Assembly (NCBI GenBank): GCA_903911225.1
Contig: CAIWCT010000228.1
Location: 1 to 36,488, forward strand
Direction: 5' to 3'
DNA length: 36,488 bases
Source: an uncultured delta proteobacterium
GTDB lineage: Bacteria; Desulfobacterota; WTBG01; CAIYCZ01; CAIRTM01
The notes below the pieces were generated by a model. That model ran no database searches. It was not told where the DNA came from and saw only the letters and a program-made list of their open reading frames with translations. The position numbers were made by a program, and so were the translations under genes. This document shows positions 1 through 8,914 of the stretch, one piece after another (within the stretch, counting starts at the first letter, position 1; each line of letters begins with the position of its first letter).

Positions 1-85
1 AACAGATGAAGTAGTCATAAAATATATCGAGCAACAAGGGTTAGAACCACAGGATGACAATTTCAAAACAGATGATGATCTTTAG
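1..85 (+). CDS. C-terminal end of probable IS200/IS605-family transposase (TnpA), partial
   Basis: An open frame enters from the left edge (codons start at base 2) and ends at TAG 83-85, giving a 27-residue tail that begins TDEVVIKYIEQQG and ends in acidic DDDL. Y1 transposases of the IS200/IS605 family commonly end in a helix of the type E-x-I-x-x-YI-x-x-Q, which this matches. The stop is followed within 25 bases by a perfect hairpin, the layout expected at the right end of such elements. The catalytic HUH motif and Tyr would lie outside the window, so the call rests on the tail and the hairpin only. It could be the end of another protein. Confidence 0.5.
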   Translation, partial: TDEVVIKYIEQQGLEPQDDNFKTDDDL

Positions 86-108
86 TCGGCTTGCAGCCGA
101 ATTCAAAG

Positions 109-128
109 CTACCGCCTTCAGGCGGTAG
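109..128 (+). repeat. Perfect hairpin CTACCGCC-TTCA-GGCGGTAG
   Basis: This is an 8-bp perfect inverted repeat with a 4-base loop, 23 bases after the transposase stop. It has no T-run, which argues against an ordinary terminator, and it fits the structured right end recognised by Y1 transposases. A REP-type palindrome is the alternative. Confidence 0.75.
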
Positions 129-154
129 TAGTTTACTTTTCAAACATTCAGCCG

Positions 155-3100
155 ATGCAGATGGATATCAACTGGACGCGCGGCAACGGTACGGCCTGTG
201 CTGTCTTTTTGAAACAAACTGATACCGGCATGCCGTTGCCTAGCGATGGCGGCACATATCTTGGAAATTCCATTTTTAATTCGGCAAATGATGCCGGCGC
301 CGGCTGGCAGTGCGTTTACAGCGGCGCTGGCTCGGGTCCGGGTTCATCCGCCAACAGCGTTAGAGTGACCAATCTGCAGGCAGGTAAAATTTACCGAGCC
401 ATGGTCTGCGAGTATATCTCGACAGGGGCAGGAACCGAAGTATACAACAGATTTTCCGGCCCCAATAATCCGACCAACAGCGGCGTGCCGGGTATCGGCT
501 GGACGCCGATGGCGAGCCCCGTAACAACCTTCACACTACACAGCGTCTGGGGCAGCGCTCCCAACAATGTTTTTGCCGTGGGAGATGGCGGCACCATACT
601 GCACTACGACGGCTTAGTCTGGACCATCCAGTCAAGCGGTACAGCAGAAGCCTTATGGAGTGTATGGGGCACCGGGCCAGGCAATGTTTATGCTGCAGGA
701 CTGAACAGGACCTTGCTGCACTACGACGGTATATCTTGGACGCCAGTAGCGGGGCTTCCCGGGGGGGTAACAGCCTCAACAGGCCTTATCAGTGTTTGGG
801 GAAATTCGCCAAATGATATTTTTGTAGTCGGCGAATCTGAAACGATTCTGCATTATGACGGCTCATCATGGACAAAGCAGTCAACAGGGGCTACTTTTGA
901 AAGCCTTTTCAGTGTCTGGGGCAGCGGCACCAGCGATGTCTATGCTGTCGGTACAAACCGCAAAACGGTGCATTATAACGGCATATCTTGGTCTGTGGAC
1001 GCGACCGTACCCGCATCATCTTCCGCACTTGAAGGAATATGGGGCACTTCAGGCACCGATATTTTTGTCGTAGGTAATGTCGGCTCGGCGACAACGATAT
1101 TGCATTTCAACGGAGCATCCTGGACCGAGTCTGATACTACAGCGATTGGCTACATCAACCTTCAGGGAATCTGGGGTGTTTCGGCCAATAATATCTATGC
1201 CGTTGGTACGGGTGGCAATATACTTAATTTTGACGGCTCAGCCTGGCAGAAAACGAACAGTGGTTCAGCGGCAAACTTGTATGGCATTTGGGGGACAGCC
1301 GCCGATAATGTTTTTGCCGTTGGCACCAATGGCACTATTCTGCGCTTCGGCCCAACGGTGCAGTCTACGACCACCACCACGATTATTCCAACGACGACAA
1401 CGACGGTGTTCAGCACCATACCGACGACTACAACAACTATTTTCAGCACCTCTACATCCACGTTCCTGCCAACGTCAACTACCACCATGATATCGACAAC
1501 GACGTCTATACCTATTCCGGGCTGGAATGTTATGGCGCAGGGAATGACTTTTCAAACTCTGTGGAGTGTCTGGGGCAGTTCTGGCAGTAATGTATTTGCC
1601 GTGGGCGACGGCGGCACGATACTGCATTACAACGGCACCGGTTGGGCGCCAAGTACCTTCGGCTCTACAGCGCTTCTTGCTGTTGCGGGTGCGGGCGAAA
1701 ATGATGTTCATGCCGTGGGCGCCGGCGGCACGATACTGCATTATAACGGCTCCTCATGGATTACAGAACCAAGCTACACAGGATATGATCTCAAGGGCAT
1801 CTGGGTTGAACCGGCAATAGATTCTTTTGTAGTTGGTTCAGGCGGCACCATATTGCATGACAACGGAACGGGCTGGACCGCCATGAGCAGCGCCATAGCT
1901 ACTCCTCTCAATGCCGTCTGGGGTAGTTTGTCAACTGATGTTTTTGCCGTGGGTGCGGGCGGCGTCATACTGCATTACGACGGTACATCATGGATCCCCA
2001 TGACAAGCGGCACGGGCAATGAGCTGAACGGCGTCTGGGGCAGCGGGCCTTCGGATGTTTTTGCCGTTGGCTTTATGGGCTCCATACTGCATTACGACGG
2101 CTCCGTATGGTCGGCCATGATAAATCCTTTACCGTCAATGCCCCTTTACAGTGTCTGGGGCAGCTCAGACAGCGATGTGTATGCCGTCGGTGCAGCCAGA
2201 ACGATACTGCACTATAACGGCACAGTCTGGGATACTATCACAACAGGATCATTTGAGAATTTGTGGGGCGTCTGGGGCAGTGCCTCCAAAGACGTTTTTG
2301 CCGTTGGTTATATGGGCTTAATACTTCATTTTAATGGCGGAACCACGGGACTCCACGCAGCCGTCCCCGACACGGGGCAGATTAAGTGCTACGATAATAC
2401 AACTGAAATCGCCTGCCCATTGTCTGGGCAGCCGTACTACGGGCAGGATGCGCAGTACACCATTAATACGCCGAAGTACACCAAGCTTTCTGACAATGGC
2501 ACTGCCCTGCCCGACAATGCTTCTTTCTGGGCTGCTGTGCATGATGATGTGACCGGGCTTATTTGGGAAGAGAAGCATAATATGGGTGGTGGAACAAATT
2601 ATGCCGACCCCAACAATGCCGACAACGTTTATACCTGGTTCGACAACAACTCAGCTACCAACGGCGGCAATCCGGGCATATCCGGGGCCGGCACCGACAC
2701 GATGGATTTCATCAGAGACCTGAATGCGGCAAATTACGGCGGCTTTAACGATTGGCGCCTGCCGACTGCTGCCGAACTTTTCAGCATGACAAATCTTAAC
2801 ACGTATGGCCCGGCCATTGATCCAGCATATTTCCCTAATACGGTAACTTCTTTCTACTGGTCTTCCAGCACCTGCGCACAGTCTTCCAGCCTCGCCTGGA
2901 ATTTGGTTGCCTACTACGGTTACGTGAACAGCCTCAACAAGACCTACAGCTACTATGCCCGGGCAGTGCGCGGCGGACAACTTTTACCATTGCGTGATTA
3001 TGTCATCAGTATAGACGGCACAGTTTCTGATTTGAGCACGGGGCTCATGTGGCAACGGGATACGGCGCCGGGCTTATATAGCTGGCAGCAGGCCCTTGCC

Positions 3101-6100
3101 TACTGTGACAACCTGACGCTTGGCGGCTTTACCGACTGGCGCCTGCCTACACCCAAAGAAATGGTGAGCATCGTCGATTACAGCAAAATATCCTCCCCAG
3201 CTATAGACGCGACGGTTTTTCTCAATACTCAGACAGCTTTTCCTTACTGGTCGTCCACTACCTTTGCATACTTTGTCTCCGATGCATGGATTGTGAACTT
3301 TACCGATGGTGCCCCGGACTTCGGCGGGAAGATCGACAGCAAAAATGTCCGGGCTGTGCGTTCCGGACAGTCTGGTACATTGGGCGCTGTGAACATTTCC
3401 TCATTCACTGCAGCTCCGCTCAGCGGGCCTGCAACGCTGCCGGTCACGTTTAACTGTATTGCATCGACAGACCTTGCAGGCAGCAGCGTTGCACAGTACC
3501 GGTGGGATTTCAACGGCGACAATGTCATCGATGAAGTAACCGCTGTCAACTCTACCTCATATAATTACACCACACCCGGGAGTTACAATGCCAGGGTTAT
3601 TGTCGTGAGCAATAAGGGCGAGTTCGCCGGCAGCCAGAGGGTGACAATAAATGTGTTCGGCGCCACCTCGACAACAACTTCAATCTTCAGCACGACAACC
3701 AGTATTTTCTCGACCTCTACAACCACCATCCCGTCGACACCGGCATGGACGCCCATGCCCAGCGGCACAACGATGTTTCTTAATGCCGTTTGGGGCAGTT
3801 CCGGCACTGATGCTTTTGTCGTAGGAGATAATGGCACCATTTTGCATTACAACGGCAGTTCATGGGCTTCCATGTTGAAAGTTACGACAAAACTTTTGAA
3901 TGGTGTCTGGGGCTCCGGCGGCAGCGATGTGTTTGCCGTAGGCAATAACGGCATCATAGCGCACTATAACGGCTCGACATGGACCGTCATGTCAAGCAGC
4001 ACCGGCGAACCCTTGAATGCCGTGTGGGGGAGCTCGTCAACTGATGTTTTTGCCGTGGGCGGCATGGGCGCTATTGCGCATTATAACGGCACATTGTGGT
4101 CAAACATGACAAGCGGCGTCACGACAGCGCCGTTAAACGGCGTTTGGGGGTTTTCCGGCACTGATGTATTTGCCGTGGGCGGGACGGGTATCATACTGCA
4201 CTATAACGGCACATCATGGTCGCCCATGACAAGTGGCTCATCGGAAGTTCTCTATGATGTCTGGGGCAGCTCGGGCACGGATGTCTATGTGGCCGCGAGC
4301 AATGGCAAAATTCTGCATTACAACGGCTCGACTTGGAGCACCATGACAACCCCAACGTCGGAATATCTCCTGAGCATATGGGGCAGCGGCTCTAACGATA
4401 TCTTTGCCGTGGGTAATGCGGGAGTCATTGTGCATTATGATGGCTCTAACTGGCAGATCTTGAACAGCGGCACCATAGACAGCCTTCATGGTGTTTGGGG
4501 TAACCCCGGTGTTGGTGTTCTTGCTGTTGGCGCAAACGGCACAATCCGGCGGCTTGAGCCTCCTTCAGCGCCTGCGTGGCAGCCCATGGCAAGCAGCACC
4601 ACTGACTGGTTGTTTGATGTCTGGGGCCCGTCGCCAAACGATATTTTTGCTGTCGGTGGCGTCAACCCCTTGCCCACCAGCGGCGGCACTATTCTGCATT
4701 ACAACGGCATCACCTGGTCGCCCATGACAAGCGGCACGATGAATTGGCTGCGCAGCGTGTGGGGCAGCTCCGGCACCGATGTGTATGCAACTGGTGATGC
4801 GGGCACGCTGCTGCATTATAATGGCATAGCATGGAGCACGATCAGTACGGGCACGACAGAAGCCCTGAGCGGTATTTGGGGTTTTTCCGATGCCGATATA
4901 TTTGTTGTCGGTGGATTGGGCACCATACTCCATTATAATGGCACGTCATGGAAGACGATGGACAGCACTACGACCAATAATCTTTTCGGAGTGTGGGGTA
5001 TATCGAACAACGATGTGTATGCCGTGGGGACCGGCGGCACCATACTGCGCTACAATGGTTTGATCTGGTCAGCCATGACAAGCGGCACGGCCACCTATCT
5101 GAATACCGTCTGGGGCATGTCATCCATTGATGTTCTTGCCGCCGGGGCAGCATCAACAATAGTCCAGTATGACGGCATTGGCATTACCTGGTCAACCTCG
5201 GGGCAGGGCACGATGCCCACCTTTGATGTTAACGATATCTGGAGCGCGCCAGGCTCAGATGTTATTCTCGTGGGAAATGGCGGCAACATTGGCCATGATA
5301 ACGGCACGGGCTGGAAGCCCATGCCCAGTGGTACAACCGATGACCTGAGCGGCCTTTGGGGGTTTGCTCCAAATGACATGTATGCCGTCGGACGCAATGG
5401 CACCATACTGCATTACACCAATAGCGTCGTGACCACCACCACATCCGTATTTGCAACGACATCCATCTTGAGCACAACAACGACCACGATGCCGACAACC
5501 TCTACGAGTTCTGTTGTGATTACAACAACTATCCCGGCCACAACGACGTCGGCCATTGTTACCACCACCATTCCGACCGGCACGACGTCGGTAATCATCA
5601 CAACCACGACCACCACAGCCCCGCTGCAGTTTTACGCTGATTTCACTGCTACGCCAGTGCTCGGGCCTGCGCCGCTTGACGTGCAGTTTACCGATGCCTC
5701 CAGCCCGAACGCCTCGGGTCATACATGGGATTTTGGTGACGGCACGGGCGGCACGGGAAAAACTCCGAAGCATGTTTACCAGATAACAGGTGACTATACT
5801 GTTAATCTCTCCGTCACAGGGCCTGACGGTGCGCCGTTGAAAAAGACAAAGATAGCTTATATCAAGGTGATTGATACCGCGCCGGTGGCTGATTTTACAG
5901 CATCTGTCACCGAGGGGGCTGCACCGCTTTCCGTTCTATTTACCGATACCTCAACGGGTATTATTACGGCCCGGGAATGGAGCTTTGGTGATGGCGAAAC
6001 AAGCGATCAGGCCAGCATACGGCATACCTTTGCCGCCGCCGGGTCGTATACCGTGAGCCTGAAAGTTGCGGGCCCTGACGGAATATCCACAAAAATCCGA

Positions 6101-7687
6101 GAGGCATTTATTACGGTCAGTCCCGGCTTTCGCACATCGGCTGTTTCAGGCCGGGTTACGGGGAATGCTCAGGCTGGCATCGATATCAATCTCTCGGGTG
6201 CAAATTTGAGCCTGACCACTCAAACCGGCAGTGACGGGACATATGATTTTGCAGGCATTTTGAACGGCCAGTACCGTGTAACACCCATACTGCCGGGATA
6301 TGTATTTGATCCGACATGCACACAGCTGCGGGTTTTTGGACGTGATCTGACCGGCATTGATTTTAGAGCGATTCCTTCCGGCCCGAACATTGAGCAGGTA
6401 TATATAACTCCCGACAGCACATCGGCCGATGGGATGGCACAGTTCAGCCTGTTTGCCAGGGTGACACATCCAGACGGACCTGGCGCTATTGCCTCGGTGA
6501 CAGCCGATCTTACAGCAATCGGTGGTCTGGCTGATGCTGCGCTTCGCGACGACGGTACGGCAGGAGATGCTGCGGCAGGAGATGGCCTGTACACGCTTGT
6601 GGCGACTGTGTCTGCAAATACGGATCCGGGGCTCAAGCCTCTCGGGGTTACGGCACGCGATATGGGCGGTGCTGCCCGGACTGCATTTGCCGGGCTTTCT
6701 GTGTTTAAACAGTTTACCGATACGGTTGCCCCCGATGAAACAAAGGGCTTCAAGATCAACAATGGACTGGCTGGCCAGACACTGGTGTTCACGCTGAACT
6801 TGAACGGCGGCGGGGGAGGCGGCGGCAGCCCGTCTTTGCATGGCCGAACAGAGACAAGCGCCTGTACGCCCACGGTGGTGGTCCTGTCGCCCGGTGAAAA
6901 GACTTCCACCGGCCAGACCGGTTCTCAAAACGGCAGTTCAGGGCAAATAACGATTGAGGTTCCCAATGCCGAAGCAGGCCAGTGGACCTGTCAGGTCAGC
7001 AATAATGCATGCGCCACAACAGTCAGTTTCGGTCTTGAATCAACCATAGCCGGGATGGGCATTGTGTCTGGAATGGTGGTTGATACCCGCACGGGCACTG
7101 GCATCGGCGGTGTCAATCTGCTGACCACGGGAGGCATCAGCTCTCAGACCGATGAAGGAGTGTATGTCATGCTGCATCCCTCGGGGATGTTCAGCATGAG
7201 CTGTTCGGCTGAAGGATTTTTACCCGCAACACGGCAACTTACGGTTAATGCCGGCGGGTCAACTGAACTCTATGTGGCTCTCGATAACGGAACCTTAACC
7301 GGAAGCTGCTTTCTGACAAAATCGCTTGGCGAAAACAGCGCGCAACTGCAGACGCTGCGGCATTTTCGTGATTCAGTGCTTGGCGCGACAGCACAGGGCA
7401 AGCGGTATGCAGGGCTTTATTACCGCCATTCGCCCGAGATACTGGCTATGATGCAGAAAGACAGGCAACTGGCTGAAGACATCTACCGATGCGCAAGCAG
7501 CCTGATGCCGCTGGTTGAGCAGATGATGCAGGGCAGGGAGCCCATGCCCGACGTTCAGCAGCGCAGCCTGTTTGCGGCTTGCCTTGAGAAAATACGGAGT
7601 CACGCAAAACCGCAGCTAAAGGCTGAAACAGAGCGCGTGCTGAAGTTGCTTGAAAAGAACCAGCCTTTTAACAGCATTCTGCGCTGA
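155..7687 (+). CDS. Giant repeat surface/secreted protein: four 7-repeat propeller blocks, Lcl, PKD, CFI-box-like C-terminus; 5'-truncated
   Basis: 2510 residues from the first in-frame ATG; the frame is open back to 86. Approximate domain order: FN3-like remnant (1-110); propeller block 1 (115-401); Thr-rich linker (405-455); block 2 (456-729); two Lcl/DUF1566 domains with DWRLPT and YWSS motifs (737-943, 948-1071); PKD-like (1079-1168); Thr/Ser linker; block 3 (1197-1467); block 4 (1474-1757); long Thr linker (1759-1825); two PKD domains with WDFGDG/WSFGDG cores (1827-1989); carboxypeptidase-regulatory-like (1997-2076); Gly-rich region (about 2225-2232); a second regulatory-like fold (2302-2382); CFI-box-like C-terminal domain beginning CFLTKSLGE (2383-2510). 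Each propeller block has seven repeats. There is no signal peptide, and the N-terminus starts mid-domain right after the mobile-element end, so the original start was probably lost or lies upstream of the element. Likely role is surface adhesion or sensing; the substrate is unknown. Confidence 0.88.
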   Translation: MQMDINWTRGNGTACAVFLKQTDTGMPLPSDGGTYLGNSIFNSANDAGAGWQCVYSGAGSGPGSSANSVRVTNLQAGKIYRAMVCEYISTGAGTEVYNRFSGPNNPTNSGVPGIGWTPMASPVTTFTLHSVWGSAPNNVFAVGDGGTILHYDGLVWTIQSSGTAEALWSVWGTGPGNVYAAGLNRTLLHYDGISWTPVAGLPGGVTASTGLISVWGNSPNDIFVVGESETILHYDGSSWTKQSTGATFESLFSVWGSGTSDVYAVGTNRKTVHYNGISWSVDATVPASSSALEGIWGTSGTDIFVVGNVGSATTILHFNGASWTESDTTAIGYINLQGIWGVSANNIYAVGTGGNILNFDGSAWQKTNSGSAANLYGIWGTAADNVFAVGTNGTILRFGPTVQSTTTTTIIPTTTTTVFSTIPTTTTTIFSTSTSTFLPTSTTTMISTTTSIPIPGWNVMAQGMTFQTLWSVWGSSGSNVFAVGDGGTILHYNGTGWAPSTFGSTALLAVAGAGENDVHAVGAGGTILHYNGSSWITEPSYTGYDLKGIWVEPAIDSFVVGSGGTILHDNGTGWTAMSSAIATPLNAVWGSLSTDVFAVGAGGVILHYDGTSWIPMTSGTGNELNGVWGSGPSDVFAVGFMGSILHYDGSVWSAMINPLPSMPLYSVWGSSDSDVYAVGAARTILHYNGTVWDTITTGSFENLWGVWGSASKDVFAVGYMGLILHFNGGTTGLHAAVPDTGQIKCYDNTTEIACPLSGQPYYGQDAQYTINTPKYTKLSDNGTALPDNASFWAAVHDDVTGLIWEEKHNMGGGTNYADPNNADNVYTWFDNNSATNGGNPGISGAGTDTMDFIRDLNAANYGGFNDWRLPTAAELFSMTNLNTYGPAIDPAYFPNTVTSFYWSSSTCAQSSSLAWNLVAYYGYVNSLNKTYSYYARAVRGGQLLPLRDYVISIDGTVSDLSTGLMWQRDTAPGLYSWQQALAYCDNLTLGGFTDWRLPTPKEMVSIVDYSKISSPAIDATVFLNTQTAFPYWSSTTFAYFVSDAWIVNFTDGAPDFGGKIDSKNVRAVRSGQSGTLGAVNISSFTAAPLSGPATLPVTFNCIASTDLAGSSVAQYRWDFNGDNVIDEVTAVNSTSYNYTTPGSYNARVIVVSNKGEFAGSQRVTINVFGATSTTTSIFSTTTSIFSTSTTTIPSTPAWTPMPSGTTMFLNAVWGSSGTDAFVVGDNGTILHYNGSSWASMLKVTTKLLNGVWGSGGSDVFAVGNNGIIAHYNGSTWTVMSSSTGEPLNAVWGSSSTDVFAVGGMGAIAHYNGTLWSNMTSGVTTAPLNGVWGFSGTDVFAVGGTGIILHYNGTSWSPMTSGSSEVLYDVWGSSGTDVYVAASNGKILHYNGSTWSTMTTPTSEYLLSIWGSGSNDIFAVGNAGVIVHYDGSNWQILNSGTIDSLHGVWGNPGVGVLAVGANGTIRRLEPPSAPAWQPMASSTTDWLFDVWGPSPNDIFAVGGVNPLPTSGGTILHYNGITWSPMTSGTMNWLRSVWGSSGTDVYATGDAGTLLHYNGIAWSTISTGTTEALSGIWGFSDADIFVVGGLGTILHYNGTSWKTMDSTTTNNLFGVWGISNNDVYAVGTGGTILRYNGLIWSAMTSGTATYLNTVWGMSSIDVLAAGAASTIVQYDGIGITWSTSGQGTMPTFDVNDIWSAPGSDVILVGNGGNIGHDNGTGWKPMPSGTTDDLSGLWGFAPNDMYAVGRNGTILHYTNSVVTTTTSVFATTSILSTTTTTMPTTSTSSVVITTTIPATTTSAIVTTTIPTGTTSVIITTTTTTAPLQFYADFTATPVLGPAPLDVQFTDASSPNASGHTWDFGDGTGGTGKTPKHVYQITGDYTVNLSVTGPDGAPLKKTKIAYIKVIDTAPVADFTASVTEGAAPLSVLFTDTSTGIITAREWSFGDGETSDQASIRHTFAAAGSYTVSLKVAGPDGISTKIREAFITVSPGFRTSAVSGRVTGNAQAGIDINLSGANLSLTTQTGSDGTYDFAGILNGQYRVTPILPGYVFDPTCTQLRVFGRDLTGIDFRAIPSGPNIEQVYITPDSTSADGMAQFSLFARVTHPDGPGAIASVTADLTAIGGLADAALRDDGTAGDAAAGDGLYTLVATVSANTDPGLKPLGVTARDMGGAARTAFAGLSVFKQFTDTVAPDETKGFKINNGLAGQTLVFTLNLNGGGGGGGSPSLHGRTETSACTPTVVVLSPGEKTSTGQTGSQNGSSGQITIEVPNAEAGQWTCQVSNNACATTVSFGLESTIAGMGIVSGMVVDTRTGTGIGGVNLLTTGGISSQTDEGVYVMLHPSGMFSMSCSAEGFLPATRQLTVNAGGSTELYVALDNGTLTGSCFLTKSLGENSAQLQTLRHFRDSVLGATAQGKRYAGLYYRHSPEILAMMQKDRQLAEDIYRCASSLMPLVEQMMQGREPMPDVQQRSLFAACLEKIRSHAKPQLKAETERVLKLLEKNQPFNSILR
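539..5425 (+). repeat. 28 tandem ~40-residue propeller-type repeats in four groups of seven
   Basis: The repeat core is VWGSSGTDVFAVGDGGTILH followed by YNGxSW. Groups lie at about 539-1356, 1560-2340, 3780-4555 and 4615-5425. The last unit of each group lacks the closing SW, as expected at the end of a closed ring. Stretches are also conserved at DNA level (for example ACTGCATTACAACGGC and CCCATGACAAGCGGCAC recur), so recombination between units and assembly collapse are both possible. Confidence 0.85.
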
Positions 7688-7709
7688 CAGGTTTTTTACA
7701 TTTTAGGAT

Positions 7710-8372
7710 TTAAGCCGTTGGAGAGTCGTCACGCATTCCATGTGTGGCCTGCCATGCTCTCTCAAGTACGGGTTTTATTATCCTCGTGATTTCCCTGTAG
7801 GCATCGGGCATAAAGTGAAGCCCGTCGCTGATATAGAGTTCGCGGCGGGGCTGGCCCTGAGGATTGAAAAAAACAGGATTTATGTCGATGAATCCGACCT
7901 TGTGTGCAGTGCGGCAACAGGTGTGAACGAGACGGTTTGTCTTGTCAATTTCGTTTGATTTTTCAAGCTTTTGCGGCGCTTTATTAATGGAAATAAATAA
8001 CACATTTGTTTCAGGCAGTACGTCATGAACTCGTTGGCAAAATTTGCTGAAACGTAGAGCAATATCTTCTGCCCGGCTGCCGAATTCAAGATCATTGCTG
8101 CCGCAGTAGCAGGCGATAATAGCCGGTTTGCAGGGCAGGACGATGCTGTCCATGTAATGCAGCAATTCCCAGGTGCGGGCACCGCCGAAGGCCCTGTTTA
8201 CGACAGGCAGCGGGTTCATGTCCTGCGCAAGTGTTGTCCAGAACCGGAATATACTGCTGCCGGTAAAGACAATAGCTCCCTGAGGGGGCGGAGTTTTTTT
8301 GTCCTGCTTCAGCAGTTCCTTTATTTCTTTTTGAAACCATATTTCCTGTTCAGGGCTTGGTTTCTGCTCCAT
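7710..8372 (-). CDS. SGNH/GDSL-family hydrolase
   Basis: 220 residues. The SGNH blocks are visible: a block I variant FTGSS (nucleophile Ser, about residue 37-38), a Gly-containing block II in AFGGA, block III CGSND with the oxyanion Asn, and block V DGLHF supplying the catalytic Asp-His pair near residue 190. This family hydrolyses esters (lipases, acyl-esterases, carbohydrate O-deacetylases). The short length and the GSSIF opening resemble the platelet-activating-factor acetylhydrolase-like branch. No signal peptide or membrane segment is seen, so it is probably cytosolic. It converges on the giant gene with only 22 bases between the stops and no clear terminator. Substrate is unknown. Confidence 0.88.
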   Translation of the reverse strand: MEQKPSPEQEIWFQKEIKELLKQDKKTPPPQGAIVFTGSSIFRFWTTLAQDMNPLPVVNRAFGGARTWELLHYMDSIVLPCKPAIIACYCGSNDLEFGSRAEDIALRFSKFCQRVHDVLPETNVLFISINKAPQKLEKSNEIDKTNRLVHTCCRTAHKVGFIDINPVFFNPQGQPRRELYISDGLHFMPDAYREITRIIKPVLERAWQATHGMRDDSPTA

Positions 8373-8407
8373 ATCAAAAGCGCTCCACGGAAGTTAAATT
8401 GCAACTG

Positions 8408-8428
8408 CTCAGTGCTCAGTATTCAGTG
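8408..8428. repeat. Degenerate 7-bp repeats (CTCAGTG CTCAGTA TTCAGTG)
   Basis: Three adjacent heptamers lie in the spacer upstream of the SGNH hydrolase; TGAACCCT follows at 8473-8480. The same 7-base period and the TGAACCCT word recur in two other spacers of this window (about 21.75 and 25.35 kb). Confidence 0.6.
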
Positions 8429-8482
8429 AATCCAGATCCTCCAACCATCGATACGCTTTCATAGCTCTTTACTGAACCCTCG

Positions 8483-8514
8483 CTGCCTGAGTAGTTTGTT
8501 GAAATACTAGGCAG
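8483..8514. repeat. Hairpin CTGCCTgAGTA...TACTAGGCAG
   Basis: A 10-bp stem with one bulged G and an 11-base loop lies in the 244-base spacer between the SGNH hydrolase start and the 69-residue gene. There is no T-run on either strand. It might end transcription from the upstream minus-strand genes or be a relic repeat. Nothing else in this spacer looks coding. Confidence 0.45.
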
Positions 8515-8616
8515 TACAATGAAATATAATTTGCCCTTGCTCTGCAGTCGGGCTTTTATGACTGATTTATGATAATGCAATGGGCAGGCAAACATGGATT
8601 TAGGGCAGGCAGAAGA

Positions 8617-8826
8617 TCACTTTTTCTCCGGCTGGCTGGTGTTTTTGCCGGCCTGTTTGTTCAGGGGAATATCCAGCGATGAAAGCCCCAGCTTCCACTG
8701 GTTGCTTTTTTGACCGGACCCCTGCCATGATGCATTTTTCCAGTATTTTTTCAGTCGCCGGTAAATATATACCGTATCAACGACAAGAAAAATAATAAGA
8801 AGAACAAAGGCTGCAATTTTCCACAT
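8617..8826 (-). CDS. Small single-span membrane protein, unknown
   Basis: 69 residues. A hydrophobic segment at about residues 3-24 (WKIAAFVLLIIFLVVDTVYI) is followed by a basic stretch (RRLKKYWK), predicting an N-out/C-in membrane anchor and a short polar cytoplasmic tail rich in Gln, Ser and Lys. The start is ATG 8826 without a strong ribosome-binding site. The next upstream gene on the same strand is the 60-residue gene, 88 bases away, separated by a GC-rich hairpin. No family recognised. It is supported by the membrane segment and by its position in an otherwise empty stretch; it could be spurious. Confidence 0.5.
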   Translation of the reverse strand: MWKIAAFVLLIIFLVVDTVYIYRRLKKYWKNASWQGSGQKSNQWKLGLSSLDIPLNKQAGKNTSQPEKK

Positions 8827-8846
8827 AATGCATCCGGCTTCTTTTT

Positions 8847-8869
8847 ACCGCCGGGGCGCCTCCCCCGGT
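8847..8869 (-). terminator. GC-rich hairpin between two small genes (weak terminator candidate)
   Basis: CCGGGG/CCCCGG form a 6-bp GC stem with a 6-base loop just downstream of the 60-residue minus-strand gene. There is no U-run after it on the minus strand (CGGTAAAAAG follows), so intrinsic termination is doubtful. Confidence 0.25.
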
Positions 8870-8914
8870 GCGAATTATGGAAATTATGAAACATAGCGTG
8901 TATGGGCAGGAGGC

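Larger units (their letters stand above)
1..136 (+). mobile_element. Right end of probable IS200/IS605-type insertion element
   Basis: The segment contains the transposase tail (stop at 83-85), a small stem TCGGCT-TGC-AGCCGA (86-100) and a perfect 8-bp stem with TTCA loop at 109-128, followed by TAGTTTAC. IS200/IS605 elements end in subterminal hairpins rather than inverted repeats and make no target duplication. The conserved FN3-like coding sequence (F-S-N-I) resumes at about 137, so the element boundary is placed near 129-137 by inference. The exact cleavage site cannot be fixed without an empty site. The left end lies outside the window. Confidence 0.5.

Noticed and set aside
539-5425. 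Regular repeated DNA that might look like a CRISPR array or minisatellite
   Set aside because: The repeats are in a single open frame of 2510 codons with conserved amino acids and variable codons, so they are protein repeats, not CRISPR.
6146-6928. 260-codon minus-strand frame opposite the giant gene
   Set aside because: It lies wholly antisense to conserved PKD and regulatory-like domains, with no family signature or ribosome-binding site.
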